A stretch of 64,000 nt of DNA from Prorocentrum cordatum (lineage: Eukaryota > Sar > Dinophyceae > Prorocentrales > Prorocentraceae). Numbering within the stretch: the stretch's first letter is position 1; each line of letters starts with the position of its first letter. Below the pieces are notes generated by a model. That model was not told where the DNA came from. It saw nothing but the letters and a program-made list of their open reading frames with translations, and made no database searches. The position numbers and the translations under genes were made by a program. The stretch is taken from contig CAUYUJ010018721.1 of the NCBI GenBank assembly GCA_963575745.1, positions 36,001 through 100,000 of the forward strand. The letters are read 5' to 3'. This document shows positions 41,691 to 52,200 of the stretch, in pieces.

Positions 41691-42560
41691 AAGTCCATGC
41701 CCTTGCAAACGTCCCACCCCCCCACCCGCAGCTTGGTTTGCAAAGCCCATGCGGCGGCGGTTGCGATGAGTGGTTGGTGTTGGCTGGTGCATCTGCGGAC
41801 GCGCTAGTATGCGCATGCTCGCGCGCACAGCGGCTGGCTAGTTTGGCGCGGCCGACGCGGCCGCGGTGGCGCTGTCCACTGGGCACTTCCCAGCGATCAC
41901 TTCAGTGCGAGTTGGTGACTTTAGCGGGCGCGGTATCATGGCGACTACGACAAATGGTAGACGCGATTATGAGAGTAGCGATGATGGCGACGACGGTGAC
42001 GGTGACGACGCAGGCCAATGACGGGGCCGATGCTTATCACGCCCGCCGGTAACGATGACGATGTTCTCGCGTCGGTGATGAAGATTCTTGAAGAAGTTCG
42101 ACATTCGCGCGCGGCCGACGCGCGCGAGTGGCCCGCGCTATATTTTTTGACGCGGATCGTGCCACCCCCAACACGCGCGCGATGGAGTTCGAATGAGCTT
42201 GACATGTGGCGCGAAAGGCACCCGCTTGGCATAATGTTATGTCAAAGTTGCAAAACGTACGGTCTTCTTCCGAATCCGCCAGGCCGCGGGTGCAGGACTT
42301 TGAAAATTGATGTTGCAAAATCATGTGCTTTGATGTGATTTCGGGGCATTCGTTTTCCTTACGAAGCCTACGGCCCTCGAAGGATTCCGCATGCGCGCGC
42401 GACGACGCGCGCGCGTGCACTTCGTTCCATATGTTGCAAAGGATTTGTGCGACAGCACGACCGCATGGGCGTTCGAACGATTTTGACACGCGCGCGCGCA
42501 AGAGGCCCATCTGGTAGCATGTTATGAGCATGTTGAAAATGCTTTTAAACACAAGAATTT
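41400..42560. repeat. Large degenerate duplication, copy 2
   Basis: Colinear with 38940-40060: satellite words, then a GC-rich block containing TTTGGCGCGGCCGACGCGGC (41845-41870), a GATGG/GACGGTGACG block, CCCCCAACACGCGCGCGATG, and GGCGTTCGAACGATTTTGAC at about 42470. Confidence 0.65.
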
Positions 42561-44037
42561 ATACACGTATATAAGCAAGTCACAAGAGCGCGGGCGCAGG
42601 TTTTTTTGAAACACTTGTTTGCGAAGCCATCTGTTTAAATTTGTTTTCGGGACGCTTCATTTTGAAACCCCTACCCCAAGTTTCTTAAGGATTTCGGCAT
42701 GCGCGCGCGGCGACGCGCTTGTGTGCACTTCGTTATGTTTGTTGTAAGGGCTGATTGCCAACTGGTGGTTTGATTTGTGTTAGACGCGTACGCGCGCATA
42801 GCACTTGTTTGCAGAGGATGAGAGGTGGGGGCGATACCTCGGGCTCCTATTTAGTATGGAGGATGGGGCATAAACAAATGTAAACTACAATACGAAAAGG
42901 TAGCCTGTCAAGTCCGGGGGTGGGGGGCATGTAGATCCTGTTATCGCTTACAGGAGATTCCACGTGGTGCAACCCATGCTGTGCTAAGTCGCGGCAGTAC
43001 CGAAATTCAGGGCCAGACGTTGGGAGACGGCGAGGTGCCGACAGGGCGGCGACAGCGACAACAATAGCCGCCAGACTGCCATTCAGCGCCAGTTCCTCAG
43101 AACACATGCGAGAACCCTTCAGTGCAAGCATTGCTTGGGGCATAAGCTGAACTTTTCGGAGGTTCGCGCGTATTTCTTGGATCGGCGCTGGAGCCCCCTG
43201 CCGGCGCCTATGGAGCAGCATCTGGCGCGCTCCGCGCGCCAGGGAGGGCCCCAGCGCGGATCCCAGAGAATCCGCGTGCGGCTCCGAGAATGTGTGTTTA
43301 CACCCCTGTTTCTTCTTGTTAGCTCTCCTCTCGCGATGGCCCAGAGGCCTACGGGCAGAGGCGCACGTGACGGGGTCTGCTGCGGCCGAGAAATTGCATT
43401 ATGGCCTCGCATCTCTTCCACATCCCCGTCCCCATGCATCGGCATCTTCTGTGTTCTGCCCGTGACTTTACCCTTTCTCGTCTCCCACTTCTCTCTCTCT
43501 TCCTCTCTCTCTCTCTCTCTCCCCCCTCCGCCTGTTCGGTCTGTCCAGGGCTTGGCTCGCCTCCTGGATCTGCAGCCCTTGTTCAGGTTCTGCTGGATTG
43601 TCTTGTCCAGAGTCTGGGGGGTTCGACGCGCTGGGGAGACGGTCGGTTCTTCTGGACCCCGTATTGCAGACATTAAGGCATCGTCTTTTTGGGAACGGAC
43701 GAGGAGTAGGAGGTTGTCCTCCTCCTCCCTCCCTCCTCCTCCCTTCCATTCCCCCCCGATCTTCGTCTGCGCCCCCCAGGAGGAAGAGAGGGAGGACCGA
43801 GGCGTGTCTGGCAAGTTTTTTTGTTTTCGGCGTCTCCAGGGGACCTCCGCAGACCGGACACTTCAGGGGGCCTCCGCTGAGCAGGAGGAGGAGGAGGAGC
43901 AGCAGCAGCATAGGCAACCGCTGATGGCGAGGAGGAGCAGCGGCAGCAACGGGGAAGAAGAGCATGAAGGGGAGGGGGGAAGATCTTTTCCGACCTCCCA
44001 GTCCGCGGCGGTGGCAGCACGGCGGCGGCCCATGCAG
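42561..44037. other. Unassigned sequence
   Basis: 42640-42790 is a third, weaker relative of the 42340-42540 segment (TTTCGGCATGCGCGCGCGGC). 43490-43530 is a CT run. 43720-43800 and 43884-43905 have short TCC/GGA tracts. No gene was recognised. Confidence 0.4.
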
Positions 44038-44206
44038 TACACCTTAGGCGATGCTTAAGAAAACCTAAGTTTTCGGCCAGAGTCTCGATTATTCTTAACG
44101 TTTCAATGTAAATCCTAAGATTTGAATGGAAATTTTGGGTTTTTATTCAAGTTCTGAGACTATGAATTTCTTAACCCATGATTTCTTAAGCATTTCGCGG
44201 GGTGTA
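44038..44206. mobile_element. MITE-3 (AT-rich, TACACC termini)
   Basis: 169 bp of markedly AT-rich sequence within a GC-rich region. The left end TACACCTTAGGCGATGCTTA and the right end TAAGCATTTCGCGGGGTGTA are inverted repeats, pairing TACACC/GGTGTA and ATGCTTAAGAAA/TTTCTTAAGCAT with a few mismatches between. Internal TTCTTAA words recur. No coding sequence. Single copy in the window. Confidence 0.65.
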
Positions 44207-45615
44207 TCTGAGATGGGAGGGGATTTTTTCCGATCAGCTCGCGCTCGCAAGCCGGCTTGAAACACAAGCAGCAGCGGGAAACGGTAGCGGGATACGGGGG
44301 AAGCACGATGTGATACTAGATGGGAAGGCGCACTGAGGATGGCAAACTTGGGGCTGCTGAGTTGGAGGATGTCGAGTGTGAATCGATCGAGACCCGTTGA
44401 GCTACAACTGCATCTTCGTTGACGTTGATAGCTGCATCAAGCGGATTCTAAGATCGAGCCCGTTGACGCATGAACAATTCTGGCCACACACCCCGGCTCT
44501 GAACCCAGAACCAGTTGCCATACCCGTTGTTGTTCTGAAGCTTGTTTTGGAAAGTTGACTATTTGCACGCAGTTGCGATACCCAACAGCAAGCAGAGCAA
44601 GCTACAGCATAAAGCACATTGCTTCCTCCGCCTGCAATCTCAGAGAAGCCATTGTTCCTGAACGAAGAGGGGTTGTCCCTGGAGCTTGCGCAGCTTCGAC
44701 GCTCACACTCCGCCTTGGATCTCCATCCTTCGGGCCCCAGGCATGTCTGAAGCGGGTTTCCTCCACAGCCCCGCTACAGCAGGCACATCAAGCAAGCATT
44801 CGGCCTTCCAGCATTGGGCCCGACGGGAATTTCTTCTCCCCCGATGGCCCTGGGGACCCAAGGAAGCTGTGGGGCACCTCAGCAAGCTCAAAGATCGACG
44901 AAGGATGCGCAAGGATGTCCTATCGTTTGTGTCTGCTGCAGACAGCCTGAGACAGCGCAGGTTCACCGGGCCACCAGGCGCCAGGCTCGCCGCGAGCTTG
45001 CCGTCACCCGCGAGCTCTGTCACCTTCTTCTCGCTGCAGGGCGGTCGGCTGCGAGGCGGAGCGGCGCGCCGGCGGAGGAGGCCAACGCGAGCGCCCTCGG
45101 GCATGTGTGGGCTCCAGCGGCCGAGGCAGAGGCCGACGCGGACCTCCTCGCGTCGTGGAGAGCTCCGCGAGGGGAGACTCAATCTTTTCTCTGCCTCATG
45201 GGGGCCCCGGCTGGGCCCTGGGACCGTCAGAGAGCGACCGGGGACAGAGAAAGCCGGCCCCGGGGGAAACGGGGAAGGGGTCGAGACTTCTGGGGGCCCG
45301 CGCCGTCCCAGCATCACAGCGTCTGGCCCGCGCGGAAGCGGAGGCCAGGCCCAAAGCCTCGCACGAAGTGGCAGGCCCAAGCCGGGACGCGTGGGCCTCA
45401 GAACGCGAGGGCCGGGGCGGCCGGGCGCGGACGGCCGCCACGTCTTGGGCCTGCAGGCCGGCAGGCGACCGGCCAGCGCGCAGGGGTCCGGCTCGCCGGC
45501 GGCGCCGGCCCGTCGGCGCTCCTGCCGCAGCCTGTGCGGGGCACCGCCGGGGTGCGGCGGCTCGGGCTCTCCGCGCCGGGTTTCGGCCGGCGACTGTCCT
45601 GCTGCGGTGCGCAGG
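44207..45615. other. Region upstream of the DIRS-like element
   Basis: Non-repetitive. From about 44814 the frame used by the DIRS-like element is open by chance through GC-rich sequence. Its first codon there is TTG, and no domain is recognisable. I do not call a gene. Confidence 0.45.
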
Positions 45616-45683
45616 AGGAGAAGGCAGAGGAGGAGGAGGAGGAGGAGGAGGAGGAGGAGGAGGAGGAGGAGGAGGAGGAGGCT
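45616..45683. repeat. (GGA)n tract
   Basis: A pure GGA run of about 65 bp, followed by pyrimidine-rich TCCTCC sequence to 45970. Confidence 0.95.
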
Positions 45684-45983
45684 CAGGGGCCCTCCCCTGC
45701 GCCTCGCCCCTGGCGGGTCCCCCTCGTCCTCCCCCTCCCCTCCCCCCCCCGTCTTACCCTGCCTCCTGCTCCTCCTACGCCTCGGACTCCACGGGCCTGC
45801 CTCTCTGGAGGCAGGCCAATGCAGCAGCCAGCATCCTCCTTCTCTTCCTCCCTCTCTTCCTCGTGTTCGTTCTGGTGCTCACACTCCTCACCACCCTCCT
45901 CCTTCTCCTTCCTCTTCTTCTCGCTGCTTTCCCTGATTCGTCTCCTCCTCCTCCTGCTCCTCCTGCTCCTCCTCTTCCTCACT

Positions 45984-46062
45984 ATGATCAGCGTAATCAG
46001 CATCGGGATCATCATCAACAGCATCATCATCAACATCTGCACCATCATCATCCTCATCACCC

Positions 46063-46114
<52 letters not shown>

Positions 46115-46157
46115 CATCACCCTCATCATCACCATCACCATCATCATCATCATCATC
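45984..46157. repeat. (ATC)n microsatellite, left half
   Basis: CATCAT repeats with a few CTC and ACC variants run directly into the left end of the DIRS-like element. The same microsatellite resumes exactly at the right end (56276 onward), so this is the split insertion target. Confidence 0.95.
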
Positions 46158-46213
46158 ATGCACCTCTCTATCCCCTTCGCGCCCGCTACGCAGTCGTCTG
46201 CAGCTTCTCGGCC
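46158..46213 (+). repeat. Split direct repeat A1 (left terminus)
   Basis: 56 bp starting ATGCACCTCTCTATCCCCTT. Identical to A2 at 56015-56070. Its first three bases are the in-frame ATG of the element's ORF. Confidence 0.95.
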
Positions 46214-49200
46214 TAGAGCTTGCCCCACTCCGGCCCCCTTCGCCCCCTTCCGCGCGCGCGCGCGGCCGGGGCGCCAGGGGCCTGCGCAGGCGGCCGACCC
46301 GGAGGACCGCTTCGTCGTCTACGCGGCGGCCACCTTCTACGTGTACAGCGCGTGGTCTTCCGCGAAGCGGAGATCCAGCGCTGCCCCCCCGAGCTCGGTT
46401 GCACGGGATCTCCTTCCCCGTCAACTTGTTCTCACGAGGGGTTGCGCCCGATCGCCTCGGGCAGGCGATCGGTGGCGGTTAGGGTTTCCCCTTTCCGCTC
46501 GGGTGCTGCCCGCCGCCCTACAGGCAGCGTGCACCCGTCCTGCGGCCTCTAGCCTGCAGGTAGGACGGCCCTGTCCCTCAGGCCCCCTGTCTGTCAGGCG
46601 CCTGTGGCCCATGGCTCAACGGCCTGCGGCGTTCGCGGGTGCGCACTCACAAACTACTTCTCGCCCCTCTTTGCCCCCTCCTCTTCCTCCTTCCTCGGTG
46701 GGGGAGGGGCGGGACGACGACGGCGACGACGCTCGCGCGCCGTGTACTGGGACCCACGCCGCCGCGCAATCTGCCGCTCCGCCCACCGCCCAGAGATGCC
46801 CCGCAAAGGGCGTCGGTTCACCGCTGCTCGGGAGCTCTTCAGCCGCCGGCCAAGTCAGCTCGCGCGCCGCCTCGTTACACCCTGCGCCGAGAGCTTTCCA
46901 GGCGGAGGGGTGGGAGAAGGAGGTCCTTTCTAACCTCAGCCTCCTCCCCCCTCATGCTCCTTCCCTCAATGCCGCCTCTTGGTTCAGGGCTGACGTCAGG
47001 CGCTGTGCGCCGTTCACGTGCTTCGCCGCCTCTGCTGCGGCCGCCGAACTTGCGTCTCCTGACGTGCCCCTGCGCGGCGTCTCCGTCCCGGATGCGCGGG
47101 CGCCGATCCGAGGTGCCGCGTCGGACGCCGCTGTCCCCCCCAGATGTGGCGTTCCTCTCGTCTGGCCGCTTCGGCCATCTCCGGGGTTGGACCCCGAGCC
47201 GCGCCACAACGCCAGGCGTGTTGGCCCTCCTCCTGGCCTCACCGCCCCAGTCTCCCAGGCCGCTACGCCAGTGGCCGCTGACGAGGGCAGGACGACGGCG
47301 CAGCACGACGACGCTGCGCGCGGCGAGCAGCACGAGCAACGATCGCTTCCCACGCGCTTGCGGGGGGGTCCGCCGCCTGGCCTCGGGAGGCTGGAGGGCG
47401 CTCCCGCGCCCGTGGGGCCGCTCGTCACACTCGCTGACGTGGAGGCTGGTGCTCACGGGCATCCCTCGGTGCCCAGCGGCGAGTTGCTTCGCGCGGTGCC
47501 TCTTCCGCTTGCTCTGGCGGTGGGCGCTCCGGCTTTCGGCGGATCTGAGGGAGTTGGTATGCGCCCCTCCAGCGATGCTGTTACGGCCCCGCAGGGAGGG
47601 GTTCGCACCGCTCCCTCAGCCGCCACAGCGGCTCACGCTCCGGGCACTCCGCCGCGGAGCAGTCCCTGGGCCGCCTTGCCGTCGCGCGTCGGCCTCCAGC
47701 CCCCTCCCGGGTTGGAGCTGCCGAGGCCAGCACCGACGCCAGCACGAACGCCAGCATTGACGGCGGCGGCCCCCGCGCACGCGCTCTCGCCGGCGCCAGC
47801 GCCCTCGCCTTCGCCCGCACCGAGGCCAGCACCGACGCCAGCGCTAACGCCAGCACTGGTGGCGACAGCATTGACGCCTGCGCTTGCGCCGGCACCAACG
47901 CCCGCGCCTCCGCCCGCAGCGAGGCCAGCACCGACGCCTGCACTAGCGCCAGCGTTGGCGGCGGCAGCACCGACGCCTGCGTTTACGCCGGCACCAGCTC
48001 CAGCGCCTACGCCCACGCTGAGGCCAGCACCGACGCCAGCCTTAACGCCAGCACTGACGGGAACAGCACCGACGCCTGCGCTTATGCCGGCTCCAGCGCC
48101 AACGCTTACACCAGCACCGCGGTCAGCACCGACGCCAGCACTAACGCCAGCACTGACGGCGGCAGCACCGACGCCTGCGCCTGCGCCGGCACCCGCGCCA
48201 GCGCCTACGCCAGGGGGCGCTTCGACAGTGTTGTCCTTCCACCCGCCACCTGGGTTCGAGGCGCTGTCGGGCCCCGCGGTCTGGCAGGTGGTGCCACTTC
48301 CCGGCTTCGCTAGCCTGGAGGCGGGCACTCGGGTGCCGCCGCCGCACAACCGTTGCGCGGTTGGGTTTCCGTTTTCTGACAGCGGAAGTTGGCAATGGGC
48401 GATCCCTTGCCTAGGGGCCCCACCCCTGCCTCCAAGGGAACCCAGACCTTCAGTGTTCAACGCGGGTCTTCTTGCGAGCAGTGTGGCGGGCGCTACTTGG
48501 GACGCCGGTGCTGCGAGCCCAGGGCCCCTTTCTTGCGATGAGGCCCGCTCGAACGCTCGCGACCTGTGGCGGTCGCTCGGGGTACGAGTGGACCCCCCCG
48601 TTGCCCTGCCACGCTTGGCCTCCTTGGTGGCGAGCGCAACCTCGGGGTTAGCGTACGCCAGCGATCAGGGAGTTGCGGACGCGGCCTGGCCAACCTCTGC
48701 CAGCGCAGGGCCTCCTGCGAACGGCGTGGCTCCCTCGAGCCACCGCGACCTGCCGCGGTCGCTCGGGGCCTGCGGGGAACCGTCCGCGTCCCTGCCTGGT
48801 CTGGTCCCGGCGTTGGGGGGCGGTGCCCAGCGAGCCTCTGCGGCAAGCGCTGGGTCCGCCCCGAGCGGCGTGGCGTCCTCGACCCGGCTAGCCTCTGCTG
48901 CGCGCGCAGGGCCTCCTGATATCGGTGCGGCTCGTGCGAGCCTTCGCGACCTGCCGCGGTCGCTCGGAGGGGCCCCCTCCGCGTTCTTGCCAAGCTCAGC
49001 CTCGGGGCTGCCAGGTGCGAGTCGGATGGCTTATGTTGCAGGCGCTCGGCCCTCTGCGAGCGGCCCCCTCGCTGCAGCGACCTCCGCTGGGCCGTCCCGC
49101 GCATGCTCCCTTTCGAGCCGCCCTACTCGCCGCGCGAACGTCGAGAAGGAACCGACACCATCTGCGCCAATTCAGGCGGCGGCTGGGGGTCTGCCCGCCG

Positions 49201-52200
49201 TAGCCGCGGAGGTCGCCTGCAATCCAGCCGGTCGTCAGGCTACGCGCCAGGCCAGCCCTTCGTCCCTCGCATCTGGTTCCCGCACAAGGCGATCGCGGAA
49301 GCAACGCCTTCGTCGAGGAGGTCGCCGAGGTCGCACGTCTGGGCATGGCTCGCGTGGCTGCCGCGCCGCCTCCAGCGGCCCCCAGTCTGCAGGCCGCCCG
49401 CCGAGCACAACAGATCCCCCTTCCGAGCCAACGGGCCATTTTTGCCGAGACGCGCCAGACGGCGCTGGCCCTGACTCTTCAGGCTCAGGGCCCAAATGTG
49501 CGGACGGGCGTCCTCGGCGCATCGTTCATTTTGATGCGAGTGATCGCCCGTCGGCGCGGGTGGCGGCAGACCCTTGCCGCGCCGCCTCCGCCGGCTCCCA
49601 GGCCGCAGGCGGTGCCGCCCCCCACGGCGGCGCATCCCAACGCAGGGGTGGACGCACGCGAGCTGCGTGCACCGGCCGAGGGCTCATGCAGCGGCGTGTC
49701 GCTGCAAGCGCCGACGCTGTTGCTGCCAGGCGTGCCTGGGCTGAGCGAGGCCGTGAGAGTAGGCACGCGCTCCTCCAGCGATGCTGTTGCGGCCCCGCAG
49801 GGAGGTGTACGTGCCGCTGTCGCGACTCTCGCTCCACCCCCGGTTCGCCCTCAGGGCCGAGTGGCCATTTTGGCCAGTTTCACCGTGCTGCCGGAGCCCC
49901 AGCCGTCAGGGCCTCAGGCGCGCCGGGTGCTGGTTCAGGTGCCGAGGCCCCCGCTTCTGGGGCTCCTGATTCGAGTGCCGCCGCTCCTGGCACTTCGCGT
50001 GCCAGCACTTGCACTGGCAGGTCAGCGCCCTTCGTGGCAGATCTGTCCGCACTGCTGCGCCTGTTCCCAGGCGCCTGCATCGACGTCACCCACTGGGCTG
50101 CTGCTCTTGCCCAGGTCGGGATGGGGACTCGATGTTCCCTTGCCGCTTTTACCCGCTCATCCCTCTGCGCGTCGGATTGGGACGACTCGTACCTGTTGGA
50201 GTCGGCTCCCCGCGATCCATGGCCGTGCCCTCCCTCGCCGCCTTTACCGCCGCCACCCGGGCACCTGACGGGTCGCGCGCGTGAGCGCTGGCGTGTGAGG
50301 CGCGCCGCCCGCACGTTGTCGCAGCATGCTGTCGTTGCGCTCAACTGGCTCACCTTGGGCCATCCCAGCTTCGCTCCCGCCGAAGCCAGGGTGCGGGCAA
50401 CGGTCACACCCTGCCAGGAGGGTGTCCGCAGTCGCCTCGAGCGTCTGTGTCGGATCGCAGTTCGCCTTGCCCGCGGTGGCAAGAGCGACCTCGGTCGGGC
50501 TTTTGCCAAGTTCGACTCTACCGAAGTCTCGCTCCATGGCCTGGCCACCCATGTCGCAGCTCTTGAGGCTTCGTTCACCTCCTCCTCCCAAGTGCCCGCC
50601 CCCATGCGGCAACTTCCCGTCAGCGCCACGCCCTTGGCTAGCTCGCTGGCGGCTGCGGCAGGCTGGGATCCTACCCAGGCTGAGCCTTTCGACCTCCGGG
50701 TCCAGGCGTCCCGCATCAAGTGGGATTACTCTCCTACGTTTGATCCCACTCCGTACTTGTCCGACGATCTGGTTCGCTCCGCTTTTCATGACCCTGAAGT
50801 CATGCGGCTACCAGAAAACGAGTGGCCTTCGGGCTTTTCGGGTGCTCGTGTGCATATGGATCGCGAGCAGCTGTGGGAGCTTCTGCGCAAGTGGGACTCC
50901 TGCGGCGCCCTGTACCTTACTCCCTCCGACGACCTCGCCTGGGACGAGGCTTGTGGTGCGTTCAGGGTCCCGAAGGATGAGTACCATGACCGTCTCATCC
51001 TGAATCCGACGGTAGTAAACAGTCGTTGCAGCAGCGTCTCCTCCAGCACACAGCGCCTCGGCCAGGGCTTCCTTCTGTGCCGCCTGGGTCTCGCGCCCGG
51101 AGAATGGCTGGTGGTCTCGTGCGACGACCTGCGCGAGTTTTACTACACGTTCAAGGTTCCGCCAGCTCGCGCACGCCGCAACGCCCTCCGCGTTAAGCTC
51201 CCCAGCTCGCGGTTTAAGGGCTTCAACGCGTGGCGGAAAGACCTTGAGGGGCTGGGCGTTTCTCCCTGCCTTAACGCGCTGGCCATGGGCGACAACATGG
51301 CAGTGGAGATCGCCAACTCCGCACACGAGGGCGTGCTGCGCAGCTTCGGCGCGCTGCGGCCTTCCGAGCAGGCCGTGCATCGCATGCCGTTCCCTCGGGG
51401 GCCCTACGTCGAGATGTTAAACATCGACGACCACACGGGCTTTCAGAAGCTCTCGTGGCGCGGGAGCGCCCCGCGCCCCGACGACCCGACACGCCGCGAC
51501 AGGGAGGTTTTTGCTGCGTGTGATCGCGGCTACCCCCAGGTGGGCCTCATTCAGCACCCCGGCAAGAGGGCCAGGGGCGAAACCCACAAGGTCGTGGTCG
51601 GCGCCGAGGTGGAGGGCAGGATCGGCATAGTGTGTGCTCCCCTGGTCCGCACTGTGGCCCTCTGCCGCCTGACCCTGATTCAGGTATTCCTCGGTCGCTC
51701 GACTCGGGCGTTGCTGAGCTCGCTCGTGGGTTGTTGGGTGCAGGTGTTTTTGTATCGACGTCCCATCCTGTCGATATTCACTCACATCTACACCTTCATC
51801 TCGACCCTTCCCGACGACGGGCTCGAATATGAGCTCCCGCCCTCGGTTCGCGACGAATTGCAGGCCTGTGCCTACCTGGCTTTTGTTGCGATGACCGACC
51901 TTAGGGCGACGCCTTGCCCTGAAGTGTTCGGCACGGATGCCTCCCTCGGCTGGGGCGGGGTGGTCCGCAGCGACATCAGTTCGCACCTGTCACAAGAATT
52001 GTGGCGGCGCTCCGAGCACGGCGGCTGGCATACTCGTCTTCCCGACCGTCACTTGCTCATGGTCCTGAGCCGCGGGCACTTCCTGGGCCCCGAGCTGACC
52101 CAGCTGCGCCGCGAGGCGGGGCTCCCTTTTCTTGAGCTCCCCATCGCGCCGCGCTGGATCAGTGAGCTGTCGGAGGCTCTGCGGTTTCGGTTGGCGTATA

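Noticed and set aside
44814-46157. N-terminal 448 codons of the 3675-codon open frame as part of the retrotransposon protein
   Set aside because: They start at TTG, lie outside repeat A1 and are made of GC-rich, GGA and ATC sequence that belongs to the insertion target.
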